From Cycas panzhihuaensis (Eukaryota > Cycadophyta), in the NCBI GenBank assembly GCA_023213395.1, contig CM041465.1:100137741-100201740 (forward strand): DNA of 64,000 bases, read 5' to 3'. How positions within the stretch are numbered: position 1 is the stretch's first letter; the number at the start of each line of letters is the position of its first letter. The notes under the pieces were generated by a model, which was not told the DNA's origin, did no database searches, and saw only the letters and a list, made by a program, of their open reading frames with translations. Below are positions 43,776 to 56,101 of this stretch, piece after piece. The position numbers and the translations under genes are program-made.

Positions 43776-44179
43776 AGTAGAGCCTCACTGCTCAAAAGCA
43801 TAGTACAATGGTGAATGTTGCAAACAAAACTATCAGTAGCACATGCATATGTATATATATAAATCACGATCATAACAGGAGTAAAGGGTGCCGACAACTA
43901 TTGTGGCAGAATACGTGGATATGAGGAAAGAGGTGTAGACACACAGGGGCTGCCTATGTGCCACCCAAGAATCGACTAGAAGCTAGAAGGATGAGGGGGG
44001 TGCCCCCATCGTAAAAGCGTAAAGAAGAATGCAAGAAGATGAAGTCAGGAAAAAATGAGCAAACTTGGTAGTCCCCATAGTTTAACCTCATTAGCGACTA
44101 GCTTTCAGAGGTGCGAATGGATTGTAAGGTGATCTGCATGACAGCCTAATACTTGGGTGACAGAGCGACCGGGCAAGTC
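43776..44179 (-). other. Non-coding tail between aRNH and PPT (Gypsy-4)
   Basis: It aligns with 949-1348 of Gypsy-1. No frame is conserved. Confidence 0.5.
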
Positions 44180-44602
44180 TTAGGGATGGTCAACAAAAAG
44201 AGGAAGGCAGCACTCAAGGATGAGGCAAATGAGACTATCTACCTCGGTGTTGAGGGCTCGAGGAATGTGTCAGATGTCGACAGACTAGAAATTAGCCAGT
44301 AGGGATCTGGCGGTCGAAGCGAGGGTTCTCAAATAAGGGCATCGTACCTGGTAAACCTGGGTGAGATAGGACACCACCACTTGGGAGTTACAAAGAAGAA
44401 CAATAGGTCCATGATGGAAACAAAGTGCATCGGTGAGAGCTTCGATAATGGTCATGTACTCGGCTTCGTTATTGGTGGCCTCAGGGAGGAAGATTCTGGA
44501 GCACAGAAAATCATGTCCAGAAGGGTTGTGAAGAATCCACGTAGCGATAGAAGGTCTAGGATTACCGCGGCTTCCGTCATCCATAAAGATGAAGAGAGTC
44601 AT
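44180..44602 (-). pseudogene. Second RNase H (aRNH-like) of Gypsy-4
   Basis: A 105-codon open stretch: FMDDGSRGNPRPSIATWI (first Asp), ATNNEAEYMTIIEALTDAL (Glu), LLCNSQVVVSYLTQVYQVRC and PYLRTLASTARSLLANF. The third catalytic residue is Asn (CNSQ) where Gypsy-1 has Asp. After a TAG and a TGA, HIPRALNTEVDSL is readable to the end at 44180. Its position, between the antisense promoter and the PPT, is identical to Gypsy-1, so the arrangement belongs to the family and is not a rearrangement of one copy. Confidence 0.85.
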
Positions 44603-45118
44603 GGATGATGATAAGAAAAGTCTCGGTGGAGAAAGTATGCAATAATATAAGAGTCAAAGCAAAAGGAGGCTCGTATGGCAAGCAATAAATGGTCATGAAG
44701 GGTAGGAGGACCTAGCAATGAGGCTACCCAAGGACAAGAGCAGACTATCCAGCCACTGGCTAAGAGTGGGTAAAATGGCACCCTGGGGTGCCAAAGGTTG
44801 CTTTGGGAAGCAAAGAATGACTCCGAACAGAGGGATAATTCCCTTTGGAGACCCCAAGTATAGGAATAGGTTGCAAAAATGGGTCCAGGATGGTGAAACA
44901 AGCCAAACGAGTATAAACTTGGGCATGCACGAGAGTGGCACATAAAATGAGACAAAAGGGACCCTATAACAAATGCATCTGCAAGAAAAAGTGAAATGAA
45001 GGCTATGGGAGCGCAATGAGAGACAGGGCCAGAAGGAAAAAGTGATCAGGGGTAAGAGACAATCCAAATGGCTATCACGAGGGTAGAAATAGAGATAGTA
45101 CCCATCGAGGTCCCCGCC
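44603..45118. other. Spacer between aRNH and antisense promoter (Gypsy-4)
   Basis: No coding signal; it aligns with 1781-2299. A TTTCTCCACCGAG stretch on the minus strand upstream of the aRNH start is a possible acceptor. Confidence 0.4.
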
Positions 45119-45126
45119 TATATAAG
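45119..45126 (+). promoter_or_regulatory. TATA box of the antisense gene (Gypsy-4)
   Basis: TATATAAG in the context GCCTATATAAGGAAA, the same as at 2300-2307. Confidence 0.6.
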
Positions 45127-45794
45127 GAAAATTGATGAAAATGGGATTCATTTTCACGGGCTCTTGAGTGAATCCAGAGCCATTTCCTTACGTAGCAGAG
45201 CGCTACCTGACTTCATAGGCATGCAGAGGGAGATTGGACTGTCAGATCAGAGCCAGAGGATAGTCATTAGGACTGTGGGGATGAGATAGTAAGTGCCAGG
45301 CCAGATCTAATGAGTGGATCTCTGAAAACCTGACCCATCTTGTGCTTTTAAGTTCATTGCTTATAATGTTTTTTGTGTAGACTTTTAGGCCCCGTATAGG
45401 CAAAAAAGGACCTCCCAAAGTCTGAATTAGACCCAGAGAGAGGCAGGACTGGGGCATAAGGTAGCCCTAGTCCCAATGGGCCTAGTTATGGCCCACAGAA
45501 AAGATTTTTTTTATTTTTTTGGTAGGAAAACCTCCCCTTTTTGGAGGGGTGCCATTCACATCGCAACAAAGATCACAGTGTTACAATCTTTACTGCAGGG
45601 CCCTGATCACCATGGGACCTGGGCCAAACTCTGCAATACCATGAAGTTTAGTGCAGTGTGAAGGTAGAACTGCAGAAAAAAGAAGAAAGGGGATCGAGGG
45701 ACCCTGAGTCTCGATTAGGTGAGGCTGAGAGATAGTCCAGGAGATGATAACGAGTGTAGGTCTAGTTCTGACTTGCATTGATGGCATTTTACAG
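45127..45794 (+). other. Leader / possible first intron of the antisense gene (Gypsy-4)
   Basis: It aligns with 2308-2970. It ends TTTTACAG, a good acceptor. The C-rich hairpin region (45530-45550) and a decayed inverted repeat (45615-45655) are present. Confidence 0.45.
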
Positions 45795-47012
45795 GTTGTG
45801 ATCATAGTAGAGAACCGCGAGAACATCAGGATGATAATGCTCAATTTTATTGAGATGATGACCACAGAGGACAGGGAGATCCTACAAAGATGTGGCCTAT
45901 TGAAGGTCACGAGGATACCCCAGTATATGTCAGACTAGTGGCTATTAGTTGATATTGTATCATACTAGGACAAGAGGAGGCACGTCTTCCACCTACCCCA
46001 GGTGGGGGTTATATCAGTGATGCCCTGAGATATCAGGAGTATACTGGGAGTACCGGTGATGGGGAGGCTAGTGGCACTAGGAGCACTGCCCAGCAATGAG
46101 GCAGTACACACAGAGACATCCATGTTCTTTATAGGTTTGGACAAATGGGAGAGGTGAGGGATTCCTCTCTAGACCATGGTGATGTCAGGGCTTCCTCGAG
46201 TGAGGAAGTTAATTACACTATGCATTCTATTTCAGATATCCCAGAAATAGAACTATAGAAATATACCAGGTGGATGGATAGATGCAGTACACTAGTGTGA
46301 GGCAGGAGAGAGGATGGATTGGGCCACCCTTATAGCGGTGAACCTCATCACACAGCTAGATGTTATTTGGGTCGCAGGCAAGGGAGGACTATAATATAGT
46401 ACATTATTACAGTGTTGGTTCTTCGACCACTTCAGAGTAATGGCGTCGAAGGGAGGATCACACCCCATTTCAGAGTGGGCCCCGATGGTCCATAGATGGC
46501 GCACTGTGTTAAGATGCATCGAGGACGGGCACATGTCCATCGCTCAATGGAGGCCACATCACTAGACCTCCTCACCATGATAGATTACACAGTGGACCCG
46601 TACAGAGTGGTAAGGTGGGATAGTGATGATGAGGCTGGAGGAGCAAGAGTGCCCCCAGGAGATGATGAGGGTGGTGATGGAGGTGATGGGGTCAGCCCAT
46701 CACGAGCTACAGGGGAAGGAGGTCCATCAGGGACTATGGGCAGAGAGGCAGGTCCATTTGGGACTATAGGTGGAAAGGTAGGCCCATCGAGAGCTACAGA
46801 GGAGAGTAGGGGCCCAGTTACATGGGCCCACAGGCTGCGGATTATTAGGAGATCCGAAGAGGCAGTAGCTACACCAGCTACAGAGAGGAGGGATGTCCCA
46901 GTAGCTTAGGTAGTAGTAGAGGAGGTACCTAAGGAGGAGGAGGTACCTACAGCTGGCAGAGTGCTAGAGGGAGAGGTAGTCACCTAAGTCGAGGAGCCAG
47001 CAGCCACACCAG
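45795..47012 (+). pseudogene. Antisense PMD-like gene, N-terminal part (Gypsy-4)
   Basis: It reads VVIIVENRENIRMIMLNFIE, LQRCGLLKVTRIPQYMSD, LLVDIVSY-DKRRHVFHLPQVG and DIRSILGVPVMGRLV, then a QCWFFDHFRVMASK-like block. An acidic Gly-rich stretch (open for 137 codons, 46496-46909) follows before the intron. Gln is kept in FHLPQVG where Gypsy-1 has TAG, and TAG replaces Trp elsewhere. Agreement of two independent decayed copies on the same strand is the main evidence that this was a real gene. Assignment to the PMD family rests on motif order read by eye. Confidence 0.62.
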
Positions 47013-47124
47013 GTGAGACATGACCTTCTCCTATCGTCGTTTGATTACTGGACATATACATAGTTTGATTTTGGTTTGATAACCATAGAGATATATACTG
47101 ATCCATGGCATGTTGGATTTGCAG
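47013..47124 (+). other. Intron of the antisense gene (Gypsy-4)
   Basis: CCAG/GTGAGA donor and TTTGCAG/GT acceptor, 112 bp, T-rich, with stops in frame. Coding similarity to Gypsy-1 is present on both sides and weak inside. The intron's orientation proves transcription from the plus strand in the ancestor. Confidence 0.7.
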
Positions 47125-47740
47125 GTATGGTAGATATTCAGAGACTGGTAGAGGTAGTAGTTTGAGAGATATTCCCTTAGGCCTACACAGAGGGACAACC
47201 TCCCATCTAGGCAAGTGACAAGCCTAGATCGGTAAGCGGTCATATGGCAGCATTCGCCCCACTGATACAGGCGAGAGATATATGGGTTATGGAGTCCCAA
47301 GAGCACAAGGTACGTGCAGGACAACAGCAGGCAGAGATGGACACCATCCGAGCTAAGAGGGATGCTCTACAGAGTCGGGTGCAGGCACTGAAGGCTCAGG
47401 GAGGAGCCGAAGGGGATATGAAGAGCCATATCTAGCTAGCGGTGATGAAGGAGCGACTATGGGGGATGGAGGAGAGGCTCTGGCACATGGAGATGGAGTG
47501 GGATTATATCCAGGCCCAATACGATCAACTGATAGAGGACATGGCATCGAGGTCAGTGTAGAGCATGACATAGACTCATACACTGGCAACGACCCCAAGG
47601 AGGCCACAGGATGAGGAGAGTGAGGTGGGGAGCTCGCGGAGATTGTGGAGGCATCTCAGAGGGATGTGGTCCCCAAGAGGGGGATCACATTGACCAGGAG
47701 ATGATGCCCTAGGAGCAGGGCAGTAGTAGAGTAGGATATA
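47125..47740 (+). pseudogene. Antisense PMD-like gene, C-terminal coiled-coil part (Gypsy-4)
   Basis: QRLVEVVV-EIFP starts the exon. A charged helical stretch follows (ESQEHKVRAGQQQAEMDTIR, AKRDALQSRVQALKAQGG), then MEERLWHMEMEWDYIQAQYD and an Arg/Ser-rich tail. The heptad pattern suggests a coiled coil used for dimerisation. It ends near 47710, where similarity to Gypsy-1 becomes non-coding. Confidence 0.55.
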
Positions 47741-48444
47741 TGTATTTTATTTTAGATAGGGGAAAGCACAGACCTCTAGGGGCTCACCATACATAGTCAC
47801 ATGATTGTACCCCCCCTGCAAGGACACCTGCTTCCCATGGATGATATACCACACCATTTGTATGACATGACACACGATTTTTGATGTATATATAGATGGG
47901 GTGATTGGTACCCCATTTTGACATATGATTATGTGTATCATAATGCGTGATGGATGATATGTATGTTTATGTGTGTCTATGAGGGTGCACGGATGCATGA
48001 GGATATGTATGGTTATATTTTGATCTATTTGTTATATGAGCTTTGTGTTATGACATTTATTTAGGTTGTGCGTATTTCCTTTTATGCAGAACCATATACC
48101 TAACAGGAGCACACACGACCACCATGAGTAGAGGTGATAGACATATGTGGGGTTAAGAAATAAGGCAATACGCATGTCCACATGGGAGTATAGCAGGATA
48201 TACAAAGGAAATACCAAGTAAGATGGGAGTGATGATACTCCAAAGTGTCATCCTCACCAGGGGATGCCCAAATAGGAGGACAAGGCCCCAAGGAAAATGG
48301 AAACAAAGGTTCAGTGGGAGAAACCAAGAGGAAATGAAAGAGGCCATCCTAAGTCGTCATTCCACCCGTGGCTAGGAGGAACGTGCACAAACTTAAGATG
48401 GTAGTTTAGGCTCATTTCAGAGCATGAATAAGGTGACAACGAGG
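47741..48444. other. Spacer, antisense gene end to integrase stop (Gypsy-4)
   Basis: AT-rich in its first half, with no conserved frame. It separates the converging ends of the antisense gene and of pol. Confidence 0.4.
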
Positions 48445-49665
48445 TCATTAGTAAAATTTCCTAAGGAATTTCCCATTAACAGCTTTCTTAAACTCAAGAC
48501 CCTCCAAGGTGGCAATCCTATAAGTGTTGTTATTGAGGCTTTTGATAACGATAAAGGGGCCAACCCATTTGGGCCTGAATTTGACCAAGCGGTCATGAAG
48601 ATATTCCAATTTGAGGATGTGATCCCCAGGAAACAAAGGATGAGAATGAAGGTGTTTATTGTAGGTCTTTTGTGAGCGGGCTTTAGATGCGAGATTAGCC
48701 TGGTAGGGGACTAATTGTTTCTCATCCAAGGCTTCGAGGTCGAGGAGGCGAGCCTAGCGGATCGACTCCTCATCAATGAGACCCCGAAGAGAAACTCGTA
48801 AAGAAGGAATCTCCACTTCCAACAGGAAGTACCACCTTGGTCCTGTAAACCAGGGAGAATGGGGTCATTCTCAGCGGCACGCATAAAGGTACAAGAAGCC
48901 CACAAGGCGTATGAAGTCAAGGTGCCGCTTTTGAGACTGAGTGATAGTTTTCTTTAAAATGTTAATGAGAGTCTTGTTGAATGACTCCACTTGACCATTT
49001 TCCTGGGGGTAGTAAGGAGAGGAAGTTCTGTGAGAGATTTTAAATTTCTCACAAAGCTCATCCATCTCCTTGTTACAGAAAGGGGTCCCGTTGTTAGTAA
49101 TTAGGACATCAGGAATCCTAAAGTGGCAAATGATGTGCTGGTAAATGAAAGTAGCTATCGTCTTACTAGGGGTAATAACCAGAGGGATGGCCTTTGCCTA
49201 TTTGGTAAAGTATTCCATAGTAGTCAAGATAAACTTGTGTTGTGACGAAGAAGGTAGGGAGATAGCTCCGATGAGGTCTAGACCCCACTGAGCAAAAGGC
49301 CACGGAGACATGATAGGGTGAAGGGCCTCGGAAGGTACATGGGAGATGTTAGTGTGTTTCTGACATCGCCGACACCTCAAGGCAAAAGTATGGGCATCCT
49401 TAAAGAGGGATGGCCAATAGTAGCCCATACAGAGGATCCTCTAGGCCATGGATTGGCCCCCAAAGTGGCCCCCAAAAATGTCATGATGGCATTCGTGGAG
49501 TATTTGGTCTACTTTGTTGAAAGTGACGCAGCAAAGGAGGATCCCATCAAAAGACCTCTTGTACAATACTTCGTCCATAAGGAAGTATTACCTAGTAGAA
49601 GTCCAGATATGAGATCTAACCTTACTACTAGCTTGAGTGGTAATCGCTCTTTGTGAGGTCTTGCG
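48445..49665 (-). pseudogene. Integrase (Gypsy-4)
   Basis: The zinc finger reads FGGQSMA and GYYWPSLFKDAHTFALRC, then RRCQKHTNISHVPSEALHPI. The core follows: WAQWGLDLIGA-type block (first Asp), VLITNNGTPFCNKEM (second Asp replaced by Asn), and YYPQENGQVESFNKTL (Glu present). It ends FLRKFY near 48448. It is broken into several frames. Confidence 0.9.
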
Positions 49666-50137
49666 ATGTCGCCGTATCACTCGTTATCAACGAGCGGATG
49701 GGGAGAGACATCCTAAATGGGGCATCAAACGAGTTAGCGATAGGGGCATCTACAAGTTGCTCATCCACTACCATCCCCTTCTTTGATTTCCTATTAACGA
49801 TATGAAGATCGAACTACTGAAGTAGGACGACCCAGTGGCCAACCCTACCTATCAGGTCTAAATGAGTAAGTAGATATCGTAAGGGATCAGATTGGACGAT
49901 CACCTTTGTAGTATTGCTAAGCAAGTAATGTCTAAACTTCTTGGTTACGTGAACCAAGGAGAGACATTCCTTCTCAGCCAAGAAGTAGTTGAGTTCAGCA
50001 GCCATGAGGGTGCAACTGATAAAGTAAATAGCTCTCTCGACTCCTGAGTCATCCTCCTGAGCTAACATAGTGCCCAGGGACTCATCAGTCATCGAGGTAT
50101 AGAGAATGAAGGGCCTATCAAAACAAGGAGGTGCCAA
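49666..50137 (-). pseudogene. Gypsy-type RNase H (Gypsy-4)
   Basis: [58 protein letters not shown] and VIVQSDPLRYLLTH form a 107-codon open stretch (49814-50137). Integrase follows directly. Confidence 0.9.
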
Positions 50138-51020
50138 CGTAGGAGCAGAAGCAAGGGCTTCCTTAATTCCTTCGAAGGCTTACTGGGCCTTATCAGACCA
50201 AACAAATAGGGCTCCCTTCTTCAATAGGTTAGTTAAGGGTTTAGTGCTCACAGCAAAGTCTGTGAGGAAGCGCATGAGAAAACCAAGCCTACCTAGAAAT
50301 GACTTGATCTATCGTTGGGTTCTAGGAGGTGACATATCAAGGATTGCCTTGACTTTGTCAAGGTCAATCTAAATTCCCTGTTTTGATACAAGAAATGCAA
50401 GGAGTTTACCAGAGGTAATGACAATCACACATTTGAGTGGATTTAGGCTTACATGGTACTTGCAGCATTGAGTGAATATAGCCTACAAGTCGAAGGGATG
50501 ATGGGCCCTGACACATGAAAGACCCATCATGTCATCCATAAAGACCTCTAATGTGTCATCGATGAGGTCATGGAATATAAAATGTATCACCCTTTGGTAA
50601 GTAGCACCTGTATTTTTGAGATCGAAGGTCATTGCCTTGTAGGCAAAGGTACACCATGGGGTGGTGAAGGCCATCTTATAGCAGCCTTCAAGGGAGATTT
50701 GAATCTAGTTATAGCCAAAGAAGCCGTCCATCAAGGACATGACTTCAAACCTGGAAGTTCGATCAATGATTTGATCGATGAAAGGGAGTGGAAAGTTGTC
50801 CTTAGGACATGCATTATTGATATCATAGAAATCAACACATATCCATATGGTCCTATTTGTTTTAGCAATGGGAACAATGTTGGACACCCATTTAGGGTAG
50901 TCGATAGAAGTGATAAGTCCAACATCCAAAAGTTTCTTGACCTCCATCTTGACAGCAACTGAGAGTTTAGGGTGGAGAGGACGTTGCTTCCGGTGCATAA
51001 TTCAAGCACCAGGAATAGTA
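50138..51020 (-). pseudogene. Reverse transcriptase (Gypsy-4)
   Basis: EVKKLLDVGLITSIDYPKWV, SNIVPIAKTN, ICVDFYDINNACPKDNFPLP, VMSLMDGFFGYN (first Asp), TFAYKAMTFDLKN and EVFMDDMMGL (catalytic pair, about 50525) are present. A TAG stands after YN, where Gln is expected. The thumb is decayed. Confidence 0.92.
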
Positions 51021-51975
51021 GTGAGATTGTGGGTGACTATGGAAGGGTCAATTCCCTTCATGTCAGAATAATCCCATGCAAAGACATCCCAGAATTATTG
51101 GAACAAAAGGGGATATTCCCTTACTTCATCAGGAGAGCCTTCTGCCCCCACCTTAATGACCTTGCCAGGGGCTAAGGCTATGTCCTTGGTCATCCCCATA
51201 CACATGGCATTCCTCTCCTTGAAATTGATAGGGGAAAGGTCAACAGGAAGAGATGGAATAGGGGATGGAATTAGGTCAGCAAGTATGGACCCAATCGCCA
51301 GGACCTTCTGGTGGCTAAGCCTATGATGACCAGAAGGAAAGTTGGGTATGGAGGCCGCTAAGTACTCAAGTAAAGCTTCATCGTCTTCGAAGTAATCCAC
51401 CCCATGGATGACCTTACTTCAAATAGATGAAGTGCTGGAGGAAGTGGGAACAATGGGACCATGGTGGTCATCAGGCTGTCCAACCTCCTCAAAAGACTCT
51501 AAGAGAGAGTCATAAAGGGGCTCCTCAGAAGGAGCGAAAGGAAGTTCCTCGAAACCATCACCTGCAGGAGGTGACAGGGAGGAAGAATCAATGAGCTATG
51601 GATCAATGCGTGCAATGACATGAGACACAAAGGGGTGACTAGTCTCCGCAATAAAAGGGGTTCTAGGTTGAGATCTAGAATGAGAAGGGTGGCTTCTACT
51701 AGTGCAGAGGAAAGAAACTAGGTGAGAAAAGTCCTTGTCCTCACCATGGGATTCATCGTCGTTGAACAAGGTAAGGTACTCGTAGCTCCCAACACTGATA
51801 GAAGCAAAGCGAGTAAGACTAGATGAAGAAGATACAGGATCTTCTTCGAGATGGGATGAATCGGGTATGCCAATGGAGCAAGCCAAGGCAGGAGTAAAAG
51901 GGCCTTGTCTCCCTTCGTATAGCCATGGCTTGCTTGGTTGGTAGGAGGAGTTTGTTTAATAGGCGGGCATTCGTA
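51021..51975 (-). pseudogene. Protease-RT connector (Gypsy-4)
   Basis: DYFEDDEALLEYLAASIPNF and a long Ser/Pro/acidic stretch. It aligns with 15661-16645. Confidence 0.65.
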
Positions 51976-52505
51976 GGAAACAACCCTCATCCATCCATCA
52001 TGGACGAATTTAAATTGTCCCTAATGGGTCAAACACACAGCTCCCATCTGATCGAGCCACGGTCGACACAAGAGAAGATTGTAGTCAATGTTAACGTCAA
52101 GGACTACAATGTCAGCGAGGATAGTCTTGCCCTATAGAGTGAGCGAGATCGAGACAAATCCCAATAGAGTCTTTTCGCTACCATCATAGCCTTGGCATCA
52201 CCATGGAACAGGTTCCAAGGTAGAAATGCCAAGCTCTTGCATAACGCGCAAGGGCATGGAATTCATGAAAGAACCGTTGTTGATAATAGTCCTTCATAGG
52301 GTACAGTCAGGTGTGTCAAAGGTGATGGTGAAAGGGAAGTTCCATTATCGTTCCCTTTCATATGCAAGAGGAAGGTCTTTAGGGTCAAAGGAAATGACGG
52401 GCTCATGGCTTTGGATAACACCCAAAGCATGAATGGGCGCATCATTTGATCCTAAAGCTTCCAAAAGGAGAGTTCGTCATTTGGGACAACTCCTCAAAAC
52501 ATCCA
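51976..52505 (-). pseudogene. Aspartic protease (Gypsy-4)
   Basis: The active-site block reads IINNGSFMNSMP: catalytic Asp is Asn, and the second Ser is Phe. LGISTLEPVPW and CQGYDGSEKT follow, then VDYNLLL-type and PWLDQMGAV. The protease is inactive by sequence. Confidence 0.86.
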
Positions 52506-55086
52506 TTAAGGACATTCTCGTAGCGACAGTATGGAGCTTGTCAATGATAGAGAAAGGCTTCCCCTTTGCAGTAGGTTGGGTAAGTGCCCTTCAAAAATCA
52601 TAATGACCAGGATGTAAAGGAATGGTCTTGGGAAGTAACGGCACTTCCGGAAGGGAGGTTTCTGGAAGAGGATCAGAATGTGGAGCAAAAGAAGAGGCAC
52701 CAGCTGCCTCTTTAGCAGCTTGAGACTGAGTAAAGTCATATAAAGGGGTGGCCTCAAGCATTTGGATTACCTTCTTTCCCTTATTCTAGGACTGCAAATG
52801 CGAGGGAGTACGTCAGTGAGGGGAACGCGAAGAAGAAGACGAATCTCGAGCGCCCTTCCCCTTATTGCGGGAAGGACAGGAATTCAGGGATCTTCCTCGA
52901 TTCTAGTTGTTTTTGGGCTAAGCATTATGATCACGTTCCCCATATTTAGGAAATGGATCCTTATGGACCAGTTGGTCTAGGTTGGGCCTTGAGGCCTATT
53001 TAGGGGATGAGTCATGTTGAGGGGCATCCCTAGGATGTTGACCCCTACAACGTGAGTCATCATGGAAACACTCCCCATGAATGGAACACCACTTCTTCTC
53101 AAGTGAGGAATCTAGCTTCCTCGCTTGAGAGGACTAAGCATTACCACTCCTAAGGAGGGTAGCTTGAGTAGCTTGTTGGATTTGTTTGTTGGAAGTGGGT
53201 GATAAAGGAGCTTGCAGTTTAAGTTCCTTCATTATATATTCGAATGAACATATAGCAGAGGTAAGCAGATCTAGGGTCTTCTCAGTCAGATGAGAAGAGG
53301 ACCTAATGGATTGTTGTGGTTTGGTCTCTTTAGTTTGGGGTGGTACCTCACGTCGCTATGAGGGCTTGAGAGGCTTCTTCAGTCTAGCCTAGATCTCAAT
53401 AGCCTTAATCTCTAAACACTTTACAATGGTAGAGTCACATGTAGTCGCCCTTATCTTGAGGATTTCTACATGGACTTCAGGGCGAAGTGCATTAACGAAG
53501 AGATCCCTCTTTAATTCCTCAGGCAAAGTAGCCTTAGTAGAATGGAAGAGGTCATGAAATCACCGCACGAAGTCACGATTCATCTCATCATGACCTTCTT
53601 TGAGCGAAAGAAGGGATTTCATTCCACTTTCAAATGGACAAGCCATATCAAAGTAATTGATGAACTCATCCATAAGTTGCTAGAACGAGAAAATAGAATG
53701 GGCAGGGAGGTGATAAAACCATTTAAGGGCATTGCCTTGTAGGAATCGTGGAAATAATTTCATTAAAATGTGATCATAGGCCCAGTAATCAATGCATACC
53801 ATAGAGAAACTACGGACGTGCTCCGCTGGGTCTTGTGATGAAGTTCCATTGAACTTAGGGACTTCGGGAGGATGAGGCAGTAAGTGGTTCTTAATGCCTC
53901 AATAGACAATGGCATCGATCTATAATCCACGAAGGGAAGTGCCCTTGCCTAGATCATAGGATCGACAAATGATGTAGGAGGTAATGGGAAAGGAACGAAT
54001 GGGGGTGGTAAACCCATCCCTCCTTGAGGAAGTGCCCCTTGCTGGAAAGTGACTTAAGGATAAGCACCTTGAGAGGAAGCTGGGTTCCCTTACAAAGACG
54101 CAGTGTAAGAGGCTACACAGGATGGTGGAAAAGAAGGGTGTAGAATCAGGTTTTGTCCATATGGGCCGCTTATGGGTGGCATAACCCCATATGGATGTAA
54201 CGGGTCCACCTTGTAAGATGGAATATGGTTCCCTTTACCGTGCCCCCAAGGTTAAGAAGTGTAACCTGAGGGTACATAAAGAGAAGGGTCATTAGGTTGG
54301 TTTTGAGTATACGTGGGAGTGGATCCCACATGACTAGTGGTAGTAGCATTAGTAGGACCTCTAGGTCTACTAGGAAACGCATGTGCCATGTTGGGAAGTG
54401 GCATATTGGCTTGACTGGGAAAAGGTATGCTAACCCCTAGCTAGGAGAAAGACATACCATGAGAGAGTCCTGAATAATTAGGACCATGATGAGGGATAGA
54501 AGGTGCAACATGCATCTCTAAGGATGGAGTGGGATGAATGTGTAGGCATAAAATGATTACTTGTTGTGGGAGGTGTAGAAGCAGATGAGGACAGTGGGAC
54601 AGGAGCGGATGAGGAAGACATTCCACCATGTAAGACATCTTCAAACCATCTAGGATGAAATTGAAGATGAGATGCTCAAAAGCACTTGTTAAGGGCTTCA
54701 ACCACATTAGCAGAAGGGGTATCTACATGATCATAAGAGGTAGACAGGACCTCAAATGAAGTAGACCCCTCAGGGCGCTCCTCATAAGAATCACCAACTG
54801 GATGGTGAATCTCGAGAGGAGATGGACCTTCTACTATATGAGTAGAAGGGTGGGTGTTAAGTGGGTGATGTTGATCACCTGGGTAATAAATAGGATCGTC
54901 GCCCTCTTGGGTGGATCCCGGAATGGATGCGGGGAACTCATGAGCTCCTGAAGCAAAGGCGTGATAAGCCCAATCTGAAGGGTATCCTTCCATTGTCGAA
55001 TTAGAATCCGACGATGAAATAAGATAATACCTGGGATCTTCTAACAATGGAGGCAAACCACGTAGGCGACGTGAGAAACATCGCAT
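52506..55086 (-). pseudogene. Gag (Gypsy-4)
   Basis: It starts at 55086 (MRCFSRRLRGLPPLLED) and is open for 136 codons. The core LKWFYHLPAHSIFSF, LMDEFINYFDMACPFESGMK and LLSLKEGHDEMNRDF lies at 53480-53760. The zinc-knuckle-like CSIHGECFHDDSRC is at 53046-53088. A leader of about 140 bp separates it from the PBS. Confidence 0.87.
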
Positions 55087-55226
55087 ATAAAACTTGCCAA
55101 CACGTTAGAAGAAAGAAAAAGATACAAAGTGTGTGTTGGGGGTTGCCCAACAAAGGGATGAAGTGGAGGGAACCACTAAAAGGTAAAAGTACCAATAGGA
55201 AGGGATAGGAACTACCTCCCTTACTG

Positions 55227-55250
55227 GCAAGTCCCCAGCATGGTCTCTAG
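55227..55250 (-). other. Primer binding site of Gypsy-4
   Basis: The minus strand reads AGAGACCATGCTGGGGACTT beside the LTR. Confidence 0.78.
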
Positions 55251-56081
55251 TAGATGCACATCTACGAGATAATCACTAAGCTCGGTAGGAGTGATGATGG
55301 TCAATAGCGATATTGAAGGTATAGGCGAAAACCTACAAGTAAAAAAAGTATCACGCAGGGTACCCCGTGCACTAGAGCACGAGTTCGGGACCTGTAGATG
55401 ATACCCAACTACCTTAAAGTGGACCTCAATCTAGGAAAGAGAAAGGGAATACAGGGAGGGTAGCCTGGATAGACTCGAGAGGAAGGTCCTCCCACCCTTG
55501 GATGGCCAGAAGGGGAGAAGAGGAGTCCTTAAGGATTTCCCTATGATGGAGGGAAACAAATGTGGACAAGGTAGGTGAGAGCCTACGATGTAGCCAGGTT
55601 CCTCTTGTTTATTTGGCCAAACAAATAGGGCTAAGAGGAGGAGAGAAAGAAAGAGAAAGAGACAACTAAACCAAAGTTTCCTTTAACAATTCAAGGGACA
55701 AACAGAAAAGGAAAAGGGGATAGGTGTCACACATGCAAGCAAACAATATTAAATGGAATGAACCGAAAGGGTAAGCTAGGCTTTGTAGGAAAAAGGAAAG
55801 GGGAGAGTAAGTTTCGTATAACATCCTTTTCCTATAGGGGTTGAATATATGACATGCAAGCATACAAGTATAAACAGATGCTACCATTTACCTTTTTACT
55901 TTTATATGACCTACTTAGCTAGAACATAGATTCCAAATAAAAGTAAGGAAGGGCAATGGAGGTTAAAGGAAGGATGTGTGTAATCGAAAGATGTAGCGGC
56001 CGACAGGAGGCCTCATCCATGCACAACACACATCCTTGCGTCAATCCATGGATGTGTAACCAAGTCTTGACATGAACGATA

Positions 56082-56101
56082 GGGGCTTCCTTACCTTCCC
56101 C
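56082..56101 (-). other. Conserved splice-donor motif in LTR (Gypsy-4, 5' LTR)
   Basis: The minus strand reads GGGGAAGGTAAGGAAGCCCC, about 1.25 kb downstream of the TATA box and upstream of the PBS. Confidence 0.55.
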
